A stretch of 64,000 bases of DNA from Gemmatimonadota bacterium (GTDB taxonomy: Bacteria > Gemmatimonadota > Gemmatimonadetes > Gemmatimonadales > Gemmatimonadaceae). This document shows positions 16,852-25,569 of this stretch, one piece after another. The notes under the pieces were generated by a model, which saw only the letters and a program-made list of their open reading frames with translations, was not told the DNA's origin and did not search any database. Numbering within the stretch: the stretch's first letter is position 1; each line of letters begins with the position of its first letter. A program made the position numbers and the translations under genes. The DNA lies in NCBI GenBank assembly GCA_027307165.1, contig DAHUXM010000009.1, forward strand, positions 1 to 64,000, read 5' to 3'.

Positions 16852-19800
16852 GTGGAGTGGATCGTGAAGAAAAAGCGCTCGACGTCCGACCAACCAGATA
16901 CTCATCTCGCAGGTGCCGGTGCGCAGCCGCCGGACCAGCATGTTCTTTCACGTCGTGGCTTCTTCGTAAGAGCCACGCAGGTAGGTGCGGCGCTCTCCGT
17001 CGCTTCTCCTGGCATCAGCCACTTCCTGCAAACAGCAGGTGCGCAGGGTTCGCTAGCGCACCGACCGCTGGCCGCCGACCCCGCACCCAGGAGCTACGCT
17101 GACCTTTACTCCGGTCTGCGTTGGCGCATGCTTGGGCCATTCCGTGGCGGTCGCACCGATGCGGTCACTGGTGTGCCTGGTCGTCCGAACGAGTTCTACT
17201 TCGGATCAGTGAATGGCGGCGTGTGGAAGACGATCGACGCGGGCCGAGTCTGGCTGCCGGTTTTCGATTCCCAACCGGTTGCATCGATCGGCGCGATCGC
17301 AGTTGCTGCTTCCGCACCTGACGTTGTGTACGTCGGAAGCGGCGAATGCACGTTGCGCGATTCCACCGGATACGGCAACGGCATGTACAAATCCGCCGAC
17401 GCCGGCAAGACGTGGACGCACATCGGTCTCGAGAACACACAGCACATCGGCAAGATCGCCGTTCATCCGCACAATCCCGACATCGTTTACGTCGCAGCCA
17501 TCGGTCACTTCTACGCCGGAAACCCCGACCGTGGAATTTTCCGCTCGAAAGACGGCGGCAAGAGCTGGGAAAAGGTCCTCTACAAGAACGAAGATGTCGG
17601 CGCAATCGAAGTCGTGATCGACAGGACCAATCCGGACGTCGTGTACGCAGGCCTGTGGAACACACGCCGGCCACCGTGGTTCGTGTACGCTCCGAGCAAC
17701 GGGCCGGGCGGCGGAATCTACAAGTCGACCGATGGTGGCAATACGTGGAAGCAGCTCACCAGGGGTCTGCCGAACGAAGGAATAGGCAAATCCGGAATTG
17801 CGGTATGCCCATCCAATCCGCAGCGCGTTTACGCGGTGATTGACAATCTCAATCCCGATCCATCTGCACCCAAGCCACCACCGGGACCACCCAATCCATT
17901 CGGGTCGCCGTCCGGACTTGGCGGCTTCTTCCGATCCGATGACGGTGGCGAGACGTGGAGCAGACTGTCGTCGGACCAGGCGCTCTGGGGACGCGGCTGG
18001 TATTTCGAACACATCGATGTCGATCCGAAGAACGCCGACATCGTGTATGTCGCGAACGTTTCGATCTCACGCTCGATGGATGGCGGCAAGAGCTGGGTTG
18101 CGCTACGCGGCTCGCCCGGCGGCGATGATTATCACCAGGTCTGGGTCTCGCCGGACGATAGCAATACTATGATCTCCGCGAGCGATCAGGGCACCATCAT
18201 CACGCGCAACGCAAAGACCGAAGATCCGCGCGAGGTGACGTGGAGCTCGTGGTACAATCAGCCTATCGCGCAGATCTATCACGTTTCGGTGGATTACCGA
18301 TTCCCGTACTGGGTTACCGGCGCGCAGCAGGACAGTGGCGCGGTTGCAGTACGATCGCGCGGCAAGTTCGCCGAGATCTCCATGCGCGACTGGGAGCCCG
18401 TCGCGGCCGGTGGCGAGAGCGGTTACACCGCAGGTGACGTGCTGCACCCCGGCATCATCTTCGGCGGTACCGGTGAGCGCTACAACATGGAAGAGAATCG
18501 CATGATATCCGGCACCACGGTGCAGAAATCACCGGAGACCGGCCGCAAGGACTGGACTCAGCCGCTCGTATTCTCACGCGCAGATCCGCGGGCGCTCTAC
18601 TACGGAAACCAGTTCCTGTTCAAGACCACCGACAACGCGGTAACGTGGAATCAGATAAGTCCCGATCTCACGCGCAAGGATCCCGGTGTGCCACGCACAC
18701 TCGATGCAGCGGCCGCAGCGGACGTCGGCAACGACAAGCGTGGTGTCATCTACACAATCGCGCCGTCGCCATTGTTCGTACCCATGGTCTGGATCGGCAC
18801 CGATGACGGGTTGATCCAGCTCACCATGAATGATGGAAAGAGCTGGACCGATGTGACACCAAAGGCGATGACGTCGTGGAGTCGCGTCACCATGATCGAA
18901 GCTTCGCACTTCGACTTCAACGTTGCGTACGCGAGTGTCGACAGACATCAGCTGCAGGATTTCACGCCGTACATCTATCGTACTCGCGACGCGGGCAAGA
19001 CATGGCAGAAGATCACGATCGGTCTCCCTGCAAATGGCTACGTGCACACCATCAAGGAAGATCCCAAGCGCCAGGGCCTCCTCTTCGCCGGCACCGAGCT
19101 CGGTGTTCACATCTCGTTCGATGACGGAGAGAGCTGGCAACCGTTCCAGTTGAATCTCCCCGTCACGTCGATGCGCGACTTCGAGATCTACGAGAACGAT
19201 CTCATCCTGGCGACGCATGGCCGCGGCTTCTGGGTGATCGACGACATCAGCCCGCTGCGTCAGATCAACGACACGATCGGAAATGCCGAAGCATATCTGT
19301 TCAAGCCCGGTGATTCGATCAACATGATCGAGGGCGGCGACAACGGCACGCCATTGCAGAAGGATGAGCCGCAGGCCCCGAACCCGCCGAATGGCGCAGC
19401 CATCGACTACTATCTCAAGACTGCCGCAACCGGTCCAGTGACGATCGACATCCTCGATTCCACAGGTGCCGTGTTGCACACGTTCTCGAGCGAGCCGCAA
19501 CGCGAGTCGGCAGCAGGCGGACGGCGCGGCAACGCAGGTGGCATTCCAAACACGTCCGCACTCTGGCGTGAGCCGCCAGCGCCATTTGCAACCGCCGCTG
19601 GAATGCACCGCGTCGTCTGGGATCCGATAAAGGTGGAAGCAGGAGCGGGTGGCGGCGGCTTCCGTCGTCGCGGCACGCCGATATCAGGCACCTTCACCGC
19701 AAAGCTCACCGTCAACGGAAAGAGCTACACCCAGAGCTTCCTCGTCAAACCTGATCCGCGAAGCCCAACCGCACCGACTCAGCCGTATTTTGAAGGGTAA
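16852..19800 (+). CDS. sortilin/VPS10-like BNR-repeat protein with twin-arginine signal
   Basis: The 982-residue protein starts at a GTG and carries a twin-arginine motif SRRGFFVRATQ followed by a hydrophobic stretch and AGAQ, indicating Tat export. Asp-box repeats are abundant: KTIDAGRVW, KSADAGKTWTH, RSKDGGKSWEK, KSTDGGNTWKQ, RSDDGGETWSR and RTRDAGKTWQK. They suggest VPS10-type propellers. The C-terminal part is Gly/Arg-rich before a beta-sandwich (SGTFTAKLTVNGKSYTQSF). It is paralogous to the Sec-exported protein at 9939-12731. Tat export implies folding in the cytoplasm, possibly with a cofactor. Substrate unknown. Confidence 0.9.
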   Translation: MEWIVKKKRSTSDQPDTHLAGAGAQPPDQHVLSRRGFFVRATQVGAALSVASPGISHFLQTAGAQGSLAHRPLAADPAPRSYADLYSGLRWRMLGPFRGGRTDAVTGVPGRPNEFYFGSVNGGVWKTIDAGRVWLPVFDSQPVASIGAIAVAASAPDVVYVGSGECTLRDSTGYGNGMYKSADAGKTWTHIGLENTQHIGKIAVHPHNPDIVYVAAIGHFYAGNPDRGIFRSKDGGKSWEKVLYKNEDVGAIEVVIDRTNPDVVYAGLWNTRRPPWFVYAPSNGPGGGIYKSTDGGNTWKQLTRGLPNEGIGKSGIAVCPSNPQRVYAVIDNLNPDPSAPKPPPGPPNPFGSPSGLGGFFRSDDGGETWSRLSSDQALWGRGWYFEHIDVDPKNADIVYVANVSISRSMDGGKSWVALRGSPGGDDYHQVWVSPDDSNTMISASDQGTIITRNAKTEDPREVTWSSWYNQPIAQIYHVSVDYRFPYWVTGAQQDSGAVAVRSRGKFAEISMRDWEPVAAGGESGYTAGDVLHPGIIFGGTGERYNMEENRMISGTTVQKSPETGRKDWTQPLVFSRADPRALYYGNQFLFKTTDNAVTWNQISPDLTRKDPGVPRTLDAAAAADVGNDKRGVIYTIAPSPLFVPMVWIGTDDGLIQLTMNDGKSWTDVTPKAMTSWSRVTMIEASHFDFNVAYASVDRHQLQDFTPYIYRTRDAGKTWQKITIGLPANGYVHTIKEDPKRQGLLFAGTELGVHISFDDGESWQPFQLNLPVTSMRDFEIYENDLILATHGRGFWVIDDISPLRQINDTIGNAEAYLFKPGDSINMIEGGDNGTPLQKDEPQAPNPPNGAAIDYYLKTAATGPVTIDILDSTGAVLHTFSSEPQRESAAGGRRGNAGGIPNTSALWREPPAPFATAAGMHRVVWDPIKVEAGAGGGGFRRRGTPISGTFTAKLTVNGKSYTQSFLVKPDPRSPTAPTQPYFEG

Positions 19801-19805
19801 GCGCT

Positions 19806-19946
19806 CGTCATTCCCGTGACGGCGGGAATCGATGTGTCCCTCGTCATTCCCACGAAAGCGGGAATCCATGTTATCGATCTCTCTGATGCAGTAGCATCAG
19901 TAAGCGCATCGGCAACAGATGGATTCCCGCTTTCGCGGGAATGACG
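19806..19946 (+). mobile_element. MITE/REP-like element, family 1 copy B
   Basis: A degenerate 36-bp hairpin unit at 19806 precedes a 105-bp element at 19842-19946 with left arm, GTTATCGATCTCTC, ATGCAGTAGCATCAG and GGCAACAG, then the inverted right arm. It lies between the BNR gene stop and the TMEM175-type gene. Confidence 0.75.
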
Positions 19947-19989
19947 ACACCTGCAGCTTTCATGCGATCGGCGAACGAGGAACACTTTC

Positions 19990-20565
19990 TTGGACAAGCA
20001 CCGAATGGAAGCGTTCAGCGACGGAGTCGTCGCAATTCTGATCACCATCATGATCCTCGAGCTGCACCCGCCCGCAGGCTACGACTGGGCTGCGCTCAGA
20101 CCAATCATTCCATCAGTCCTCACGTACGTGCTGAGCTTCATATACCTCGGCATCTACTGGAATAATCACCACCACATGCTCCAGGCAACGGACGCCGTCA
20201 ACGGCGCAATCCTGTGGGCCAACCTGCATCTGCTGTTCTGGCTCTCGCTCGTCCCGTTCGTCACCGCGTGGATGGGCCGAAACTATGAGCAGTCGGTGCC
20301 GACAGTGCTGTACGGCGCCGTGCTCATCATGGCCGCGCTGGCATACACGATTCTTCAGAAGGCGATAATCAGAGAAGAAGGACGAGACTCGCGCCTCGCC
20401 AAGGCGATCGGACAGGACAGGAAAGGCCTTGCATCGCTGCTGCTCTACGCCTCTGGAATCGCACTGGCCTTTGTGCACCCCTGGATCGCCGATGCCGTCT
20501 ACGCCACCGTCGCACTCATCTGGCTGGTCCCGGACCGGCGGATCGAAACGCGACTGCCGCGGTAG
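19990..20565 (+). CDS. TMEM175/DUF1211 family membrane protein (putative K+ channel)
   Basis: The 191-residue protein has about six hydrophobic segments and begins with RMEAFSDGVVAI, the RxxxFSD signature of TMEM175/DUF1211 proteins. Bacterial members form tetrameric potassium-selective channels in the inner membrane. It also has the LGIYWNNHHHML helix typical of the family. The start is a TTG at 19990 preceded by GAGG about nine bases upstream; an ATG five codons later is an alternative. Its stop TAG coincides with the first bases of a family-2 repeat. Confidence 0.88.
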   Translation: MDKHRMEAFSDGVVAILITIMILELHPPAGYDWAALRPIIPSVLTYVLSFIYLGIYWNNHHHMLQATDAVNGAILWANLHLLFWLSLVPFVTAWMGRNYEQSVPTVLYGAVLIMAALAYTILQKAIIREEGRDSRLAKAIGQDRKGLASLLLYASGIALAFVHPWIADAVYATVALIWLVPDRRIETRLPR

Positions 20566-20626
20566 CGTGCGGATATATCCGCGCCTGGTCCATTTACGTG
20601 CGATCGAACCCGGATATCAACGTCGC
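20562..20626. repeat. family-2 palindromic repeat, locus 4
   Basis: GTAGCGTGCGGATATATCC with GCGCCTGGTCCATTTACG and GATCGAACCCGGATATC follow one another as in loci 2 and 3. The element overlaps the stop codon of the TMEM175-type gene and lies between convergent genes. Confidence 0.75.
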
Positions 20627-20634
20627 AACAACGA

Positions 20635-21441
20635 CTACTTCTTGCGCCTGCGCTGCACCACCCCAGCCAGTCCCACCAATCCCGATCCCAGCAATACCAG
20701 AGTGCCCGGCTCCGGCGTAGTTGTGGGAGGTACGACCGGAGGAGGTATCACCGGCGTCGTGTCTGGCGGAGTAGTTGGCGTCTTCGTCGTATCCGTCGGC
20801 GGTTTCGCCGTGGTGTCGGTCGGCGTCGTAAACCCGTTGTGGGTCCTGCCGTTGTGAACGAATGGGATGAAGATCGCCGGAACCAGCCCAAACGGCAGCC
20901 ATGACCGCCCACCACCAGCCGTAGCCATCGGCATTCCAGGCGCCGTCGATACGAAGAGTGGCGGCCCCTCTTCCTCGACAACCGGTGCTGCAGGCGGAGT
21001 AGCGGTAGCAAGCTGCGGGACTGGAATCACCGATTGCTCCGTAGGCGTACCCTCGGCGAGCGTCGGCGTTGGACCCACCGGACGACACATTACGACGGTC
21101 GTCGAATGTGCAGCAGCTGGCTTGGCCTTGTGGACGACACGGCGCGCACGACGTACTACCGGACGGTGCACCTTGCTCGCTGGCTTTGGCTTGGGTACCA
21201 CGTGCGAGGCCACCTTGCGAACCGGAGCCTTGCGCCGCACAACCGGCTTCTTCTTGACCGCAGTCGTGACCGGCGAGCACTCGACCAGCGAGTCGACGGA
21301 CGCTGGTCGCGCGACCGGCTTCTGTCCCGCACGCGGTACAGTATCGCGCCTCACGGCCTGCGCAGATACCGGCGTTGCCGCCGGAAAGGCAGCAAAGAGA
21401 AGTACCGCTAATGATCCTGCGGTGAGAATATGCTGCTTCAT
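20635..21441 (-). CDS. PEP-CTERM sorted protein with basic and Pro/Thr-rich regions
   Basis: From the ATG at 21441 the 268-residue product has a signal peptide (SLAVLLFAAFPAATPVSAQA). A strongly basic segment follows with repeated KKPVVRRK-, KPKPASKVHR- and RRVVHKAK-type motifs, then an Ala/Pro linker, then a Pro/Thr-rich stretch (PTDTTKTPTTPPDTTP). It ends with TPEPGTLVLLGSGLVG, a hydrophobic helix and RRRKK, a textbook PEP-CTERM signal. Such proteins are processed by exosortase (EpsH/XrtA) and usually linked to exopolysaccharide. No exosortase gene is in the window. Longer in-frame starts up to 21750 precede the signal peptide and are rejected. Confidence 0.85.
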   Translation of the reverse strand: MKQHILTAGSLAVLLFAAFPAATPVSAQAVRRDTVPRAGQKPVARPASVDSLVECSPVTTAVKKKPVVRRKAPVRKVASHVVPKPKPASKVHRPVVRRARRVVHKAKPAAAHSTTVVMCRPVGPTPTLAEGTPTEQSVIPVPQLATATPPAAPVVEEEGPPLFVSTAPGMPMATAGGGRSWLPFGLVPAIFIPFVHNGRTHNGFTTPTDTTAKPPTDTTKTPTTPPDTTPVIPPPVVPPTTTPEPGTLVLLGSGLVGLAGVVQRRRKK

Positions 21442-21744
21442 AAGAACCGAATTGCCAAAAAGAGCGCGCAGCTTCGAACGTAGCGTTCCAGTTAACACAC
21501 TCTGGGCCACACGTTGGAAACAAAAAGTTATGAGTAAAATAGTCCTGGATTCCGCATCGCGCATCAACAAATTGGCCGATTGAGTAGCAAAAATCGCCGA
21601 AAGTACCGAAAACGATGCGATCTGCGACAGTCCGGCCTCGGAAAGTGTGGCTACATATGGCCAGAACAGCGCCATCTGTTGCATGAATCCCACAGTGGTC
21701 GACGATCTATTCCGACAACTTTGCCGCCAATTACCTTTGACTTC
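21442..21744. other. 303-bp divergent intergenic region
   Basis: This separates the PEP-CTERM gene (minus) and the GH3 gene (plus). It is visibly richer in A/T than its neighbours, with A tracts such as GAAACAAAAAGTTATGAG and TAGCAAAAATCGCC, and a small GATGCGCGATGC-like symmetry. It should hold both promoters and perhaps long leaders. I could not match it to a known riboswitch. Confidence 0.5.
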
Positions 21745-23565
21745 ATGCATTCAAGACTTGCGACCACCCCTACCTATCTGACAGCCGCCATGTTCGTGGC
21801 GATCGCCGCGCTCTGCCCACTGGCAGTGCCGATATCGTCCGCCGCTGCGCAGGCGACCGGCAAGTCGCGGGCAGCAGTCGAATCGGACGCCAACCGGTGG
21901 GCAGATTCGGTTCTGACCACCATGACGCTCAGGGATCGCGCTGCCCAGATGGTATGGCCCAACATCTACGCCGACTACGTACCGGCGGATGCCAAGAGCT
22001 GGCGCAAGGTCACGTCGTACGTCGCCGATCAAAAGGTGGGCGGGATCCTGATGTCCATCGGATCACCCATCGAGATGGCCGTCAAACTCAACGCGCTTCA
22101 GCGCATGAGCGCCCTTCCGCTGCTGGTCGGCGCCGATCTCGAAACGGGCGCAGGCATGCGTGCCCGCGGCGGCTACTTCGTCCCCAACGGCATCGACCTC
22201 GGCGGCGCCACGGTCTTTCCATCGGAGATGGCGTACGGCGCGGCAAATGACACGGCGCTCACGTACACCGAGGGACGGGTCACCGCGATCGAAGGCCGCG
22301 CTCTCGGTATCCACATCGACTTTTCCCCGGTCCTCGACGTCAACAACAATCCGGCGAACCCCGTCATCAACACTCGCTCGTACGGTGAGGACCCACACGA
22401 GGTCGCGCGCCTCGGGGTCTCCTTCATCCATGGATTGCAGGACAACGGGATGATCGCCACCGCAAAACACTTCCCGGGGCACGGCGACACCGAGACCAAC
22501 TCTCACCTCGCCCTCCCGATCGTGAACGTGAGCCGAGCTCGGCTCGATACGGTGGAGTTGGTCCCGTTCCGCGCCGCGATCAAGGCCGGCGTCGGCGCTG
22601 TGATGACGTTCCACGGCTCCATGCCAGCCCTCGATAGCAGCGGCGCTCCAGGAACGCTCTCGTCCAACGTGGTAACAGGACTGCTGCGCAATGAGCTGGG
22701 CTTCAACGGGCTCGTCATCTCCGATGCGATGGACATGAAGGGCGTGACCGACAAGTACGGCTCGACGGAAGCGATCAAGCGCGCCGTAGCAGCCGGCGTC
22801 GACGTGCTGATCCAGCCCCTCGACGTTCCTGCAGCAATCGACGCCGTGGTAGCCGGCGTGAGCGAGGGACGCTACAGCGAGACTCGCGTATCCGAGGCGG
22901 CAAGGCGCATACTCGCCATGAAGCGCAAGCTCAATCTCGACCGCAACCGTTTCGCAAACCTCGACTCGCTGCGTACCACAGTGGGCGACAGTGCGCATCT
23001 CGCGCTGGCACAGCAGGCGGCGAACAGATCGATAACTGTCGTCCGCGACTCGTCGCACATCCTGCCGCTCAAGCTCTCGACGAACACGAAGGTCCTCTCG
23101 GTGACGGTTGCGCGTCGTACAGATCTCGGCGCTGGACAGACCTTCAACGCCGAGCTCGCCAAACTGGCGCCCGCGACGCGTACGGAGTTCGTCATGTCGG
23201 ACGATCCAGCCGTCAACTATCCCCGCCTCGCAGCGATGGCCGACTCTGCAGATGTGACCATCGTTTCATCCTACGTAGGGCAGAGCTGGAACGTGACGAG
23301 CGTCGATGCGCCACAGGCGTTCGCCGACTGGCTCTCCAGTCTCGTCGCCAGGGGCCGCAAGGTTGTTGTGGTTTCGTTCGGGAACCCCTACCTGCTTTCG
23401 CAGATTCCAAGCACTCCCACCTACGTCGTTGGCTGGGATGGTGCAAACGTCAGCCAGCAGTCGGCAGCTCGAGTCATAACGGGCCTCTTGCCTGCATCCG
23501 GCCATCTTCCGATCACAATACCGCCAGTGGCGAAGCGCGGCGACGGGTTGACCATCACTCCCTGA
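21745..23565 (+). CDS. glycoside hydrolase family 3 (NagZ-like beta-N-acetylhexosaminidase), secreted
   Basis: From the ATG at 21745 the 606-residue protein has a signal peptide (FVAIAALCPLAVPISSAAAQ) and a GH3 TIM barrel. The NagZ-type motif KHFPGHGDTETNSH occupies residues 241-254 and supplies the His acid/base of this subfamily. The nucleophile Asp327 lies in VISDAMDMKGV. A C-terminal alpha/beta sandwich domain (residues about 410-600) follows, absent from single-domain NagZ of Proteobacteria. NagZ-like enzymes release N-acetylglucosamine from muropeptides in wall recycling. An earlier in-frame start at 21580 lacks support. Confidence 0.93.
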   Translation: MHSRLATTPTYLTAAMFVAIAALCPLAVPISSAAAQATGKSRAAVESDANRWADSVLTTMTLRDRAAQMVWPNIYADYVPADAKSWRKVTSYVADQKVGGILMSIGSPIEMAVKLNALQRMSALPLLVGADLETGAGMRARGGYFVPNGIDLGGATVFPSEMAYGAANDTALTYTEGRVTAIEGRALGIHIDFSPVLDVNNNPANPVINTRSYGEDPHEVARLGVSFIHGLQDNGMIATAKHFPGHGDTETNSHLALPIVNVSRARLDTVELVPFRAAIKAGVGAVMTFHGSMPALDSSGAPGTLSSNVVTGLLRNELGFNGLVISDAMDMKGVTDKYGSTEAIKRAVAAGVDVLIQPLDVPAAIDAVVAGVSEGRYSETRVSEAARRILAMKRKLNLDRNRFANLDSLRTTVGDSAHLALAQQAANRSITVVRDSSHILPLKLSTNTKVLSVTVARRTDLGAGQTFNAELAKLAPATRTEFVMSDDPAVNYPRLAAMADSADVTIVSSYVGQSWNVTSVDAPQAFADWLSSLVARGRKVVVVSFGNPYLLSQIPSTPTYVVGWDGANVSQQSAARVITGLLPASGHLPITIPPVAKRGDGLTITP

Positions 23566-23616
23566 AGTCGTATATCACCTGCACCGAAGTTGTCACAACG
23601 CATTCGTATTCGATCC

Positions 23617-23646
23617 TTGACATTAGTCACAATATGTGACTAATAT
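23617..23646 (+). promoter_or_regulatory. promoter of the NrtR-like operon
   Basis: A perfect -35 TTGACA (23617-23622), an 18-bp spacer and TAATAT (23641-23646) precede the GTG at 23652. Transcription would start about at the start codon, so the mRNA may be leaderless. Confidence 0.6.
23622..23644. promoter_or_regulatory. 23-bp palindromic operator overlapping the promoter
   Basis: Perfect 10-bp arms ATTAGTCACA and TGTGACTAAT surround a three-base centre. The palindrome fills the spacer between the -35 and -10 boxes, so a bound dimer would block RNA polymerase. Autoregulation by the adjacent NrtR-like protein is the simplest reading. Confidence 0.7.
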
Positions 23647-23651
23647 GCTGC

Positions 23652-24332
23652 GTGACCAGAGAGCCCAGGGGGAAGCGTCAGCATTACACCGTTGACGTAG
23701 TCGCACTTACTCCACGCGACAACCAGCTCGCGGTGTTGCTCGAGCAGCGCAGCGAAGGTCGAGAGAAGTCTGTGCGCTGGGTACTTCCGTGGAGTGCATC
23801 ACGGAATGGCGAGGGACTCGACGATCTTGCGCAGCATGCGATCAGGCGAAGCGTGGGCGCGGCATCCGTCTGGAACACACAGGTCGGCGCTTTCAGCGAA
23901 GGTCCCCATCCTGGCGGCTCCGATCTGTCGATCGTGTACGTCGCCCTCGTTCCAATGGGCGAGGCAACGGTGCAGGGTGATGAGTTCCAGTGGTTTCTCC
24001 TGAGTGAGCTCCCGCCGCTCACCGAGCGGCAGAATCAGATGCTGCAGGAGTCCGTTAACGCCGTCCGCGATCGGCTGGACTTGTATCCGGTCGCATTCAG
24101 GTTGTTGCCGGCAACGTTCACGTTGAGCGAGCTGCAGCACATGTACGAGCTGCTGCTTGGACGGAGACTGCACAAGGCGAGCTTTCGCCGCGCGCTCACC
24201 GCCGCCGCACTCGTCGAGCCGACTGATGAATGGCGCAGCGAGGGTCGCGGACGGCCAGCGCAGCTCTTCAGGTATGGTCCCAGAAAACGCCGCCGAGCAA
24301 GGCGCGGGGTGAGGTTCGACCTGCTCGGATGA
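23652..24332 (+). CDS. NrtR-like transcriptional regulator (degenerate Nudix plus winged helix)
   Basis: The 226-residue protein joins an N-terminal Nudix-fold domain (YTVDVVALTPRDNQLAVLLEQR) to a C-terminal winged helix (LPATFTLSELQHMYELLLG, HKASFRRALTAAALVE), the NrtR arrangement. The Nudix box is degenerate (HAIRRSVGAA instead of REUxEExG), so it should bind rather than hydrolyse its ligand, typically ADP-ribose in NAD-regulating members; some relatives bind sugars. The start is GTG at 23652, directly behind its promoter. The stop overlaps the ATG of the MFS gene (ATGA), so the two are translationally coupled. Confidence 0.88.
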   Translation: MTREPRGKRQHYTVDVVALTPRDNQLAVLLEQRSEGREKSVRWVLPWSASRNGEGLDDLAQHAIRRSVGAASVWNTQVGAFSEGPHPGGSDLSIVYVALVPMGEATVQGDEFQWFLLSELPPLTERQNQMLQESVNAVRDRLDLYPVAFRLLPATFTLSELQHMYELLLGRRLHKASFRRALTAAALVEPTDEWRSEGRGRPAQLFRYGPRKRRRARRGVRFDLLG

Positions 24333-25558
24333 GTGTGATGAGCGAGTGGAAGGAGTTCGACCGTAACCAGCGAAGCGCGCTCGTCGCAAGCTTCCTCGGC
24401 TGGACTCTCGACGCATTCGATTTCTTTCTCATGGTGTTCATGCTCGGCGCCATCGCGAAGGAATTCGGGACTGATGTCAAGGTCGTAGCAGTCGCGATAA
24501 CGTTGACACTCGCTGCGCGCCCCGCCGGAGCGCTCGTGTTCGGAATGTTGGCCGACCGGTTTGGCCGCAGACCGGTGCTCATGATCGACATCCTGCTGTT
24601 CTCGATACTGGAATTCGCGTCGGCATTCGCACCATCGATCGTTGCACTGCTGGTTTTGCGTACCGCATTCGGATTCGCGATGGGCGGTGAGTGGGGACTC
24701 GGTGCATCTCTCACCATGGAGACCATTCCACCGAAGGCACGCGGCATAGCATCGGGAATTCTTCAGACCGGCTATCCGTTCGGCTATCTGCTCGCGTCTG
24801 TCGTGTACGGTTTGCTGTTCGACCGTATCGGATGGCGCGGCATGTTCATGGTCGGTGTGCTGCCAGCATTGCTGGTGCTGTTCATTCGCCGCAATGTGCA
24901 GGAATCGCCTGCGTGGAACAGGATGCGCGAGCGGCCGACGCAGAGTCTGATGAGCGTGTTGAAGAAGCGCTGGCCGTTGTTCATCTACGTGGTCGTGCTC
25001 ATGACTGCGTTCAATCTGTTCAGTCACGGCACGCAGGATCTGTATCCGGCCTTCCTGCAGATCCAGCACAAGTTCACGACGCACACGGTGAGTATCGTGT
25101 CGATCATCGGCAACGTCGGAGCGATAACCGGTGGTCTCGCGTTTGGTGCACTGTCGCAGCGCATCGGACGAAGAAAGGCGATCGTGTTTGGAGCGCTGAT
25201 AGCGTTGCCGATCATACCGTTGTGGGCGTTCAGCGCGACACCGGTTCTACTTGGACTCGGCGCGTTCCTGATGCAGGTCGCGGTGCAGGGAGCGTGGGGT
25301 GTCGTTCCCGTTCATCTCAACGAGCTGTCACCGGACGAGGTGCGCGGAACCTTCCCTGGTTTCGCGTATCAGCTTGGCAATCTGCTGGCCTCGGGCAACG
25401 CTGCGTTGCAGGCAGGGTTTGCTGCGAGCCACGGCGGGAACTACGCGTATGCGCTGGCGGTTGTCGCCGCGTGTGCTGCCGTAGTGATTGCAGTCCTGAC
25501 TTACTTCGGGCCGGAGAAGCACGGAGTGATGTTTGGAACGACGGGAGAGGTGCGCTAG
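24329..25558 (+). CDS. MFS transporter (sialate/carboxylate:H+ symporter-like)
   Basis: The 409-residue protein shows 12 hydrophobic segments, starting with SFLGWTLDAFDFFLMVFML. The MFS loop 2-3 signature is GMLADRFGRRPVLM. The N-terminal WxLDxFDFF pattern resembles the SHS/metabolite:H+ symporter branch that carries small organic acids such as sialate, shikimate or lactate. It starts at the ATG overlapping the regulator's stop, so it is the probable target of the NrtR-like protein. If the regulator senses NAD metabolites the cargo might be a niacin-related acid; if it is a sugar-type Nudix regulator, a carbohydrate acid. Sequence alone cannot decide. Confidence 0.88.
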   Translation: MSVMSEWKEFDRNQRSALVASFLGWTLDAFDFFLMVFMLGAIAKEFGTDVKVVAVAITLTLAARPAGALVFGMLADRFGRRPVLMIDILLFSILEFASAFAPSIVALLVLRTAFGFAMGGEWGLGASLTMETIPPKARGIASGILQTGYPFGYLLASVVYGLLFDRIGWRGMFMVGVLPALLVLFIRRNVQESPAWNRMRERPTQSLMSVLKKRWPLFIYVVVLMTAFNLFSHGTQDLYPAFLQIQHKFTTHTVSIVSIIGNVGAITGGLAFGALSQRIGRRKAIVFGALIALPIIPLWAFSATPVLLGLGAFLMQVAVQGAWGVVPVHLNELSPDEVRGTFPGFAYQLGNLLASGNAALQAGFAASHGGNYAYALAVVAACAAVVIAVLTYFGPEKHGVMFGTTGEVR

Positions 25559-25569
25559 AACTCCAGCGG

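Noticed and set aside
16211..16951. Minus-strand frame across the repeat region
   Set aside because: Half of it is hairpin-repeat translation and the rest is antisense to the DUF5916 gene.
18574..19608. 344-residue frame antisense to the Tat-exported BNR protein
   Set aside because: No recognisable domain, start site or signal; opposite a well-supported gene.
24035..25084. 349-residue frame antisense to the MFS transporter and NrtR-like gene
   Set aside because: It covers a supported coupled operon and has a composition typical of antisense shadow frames.
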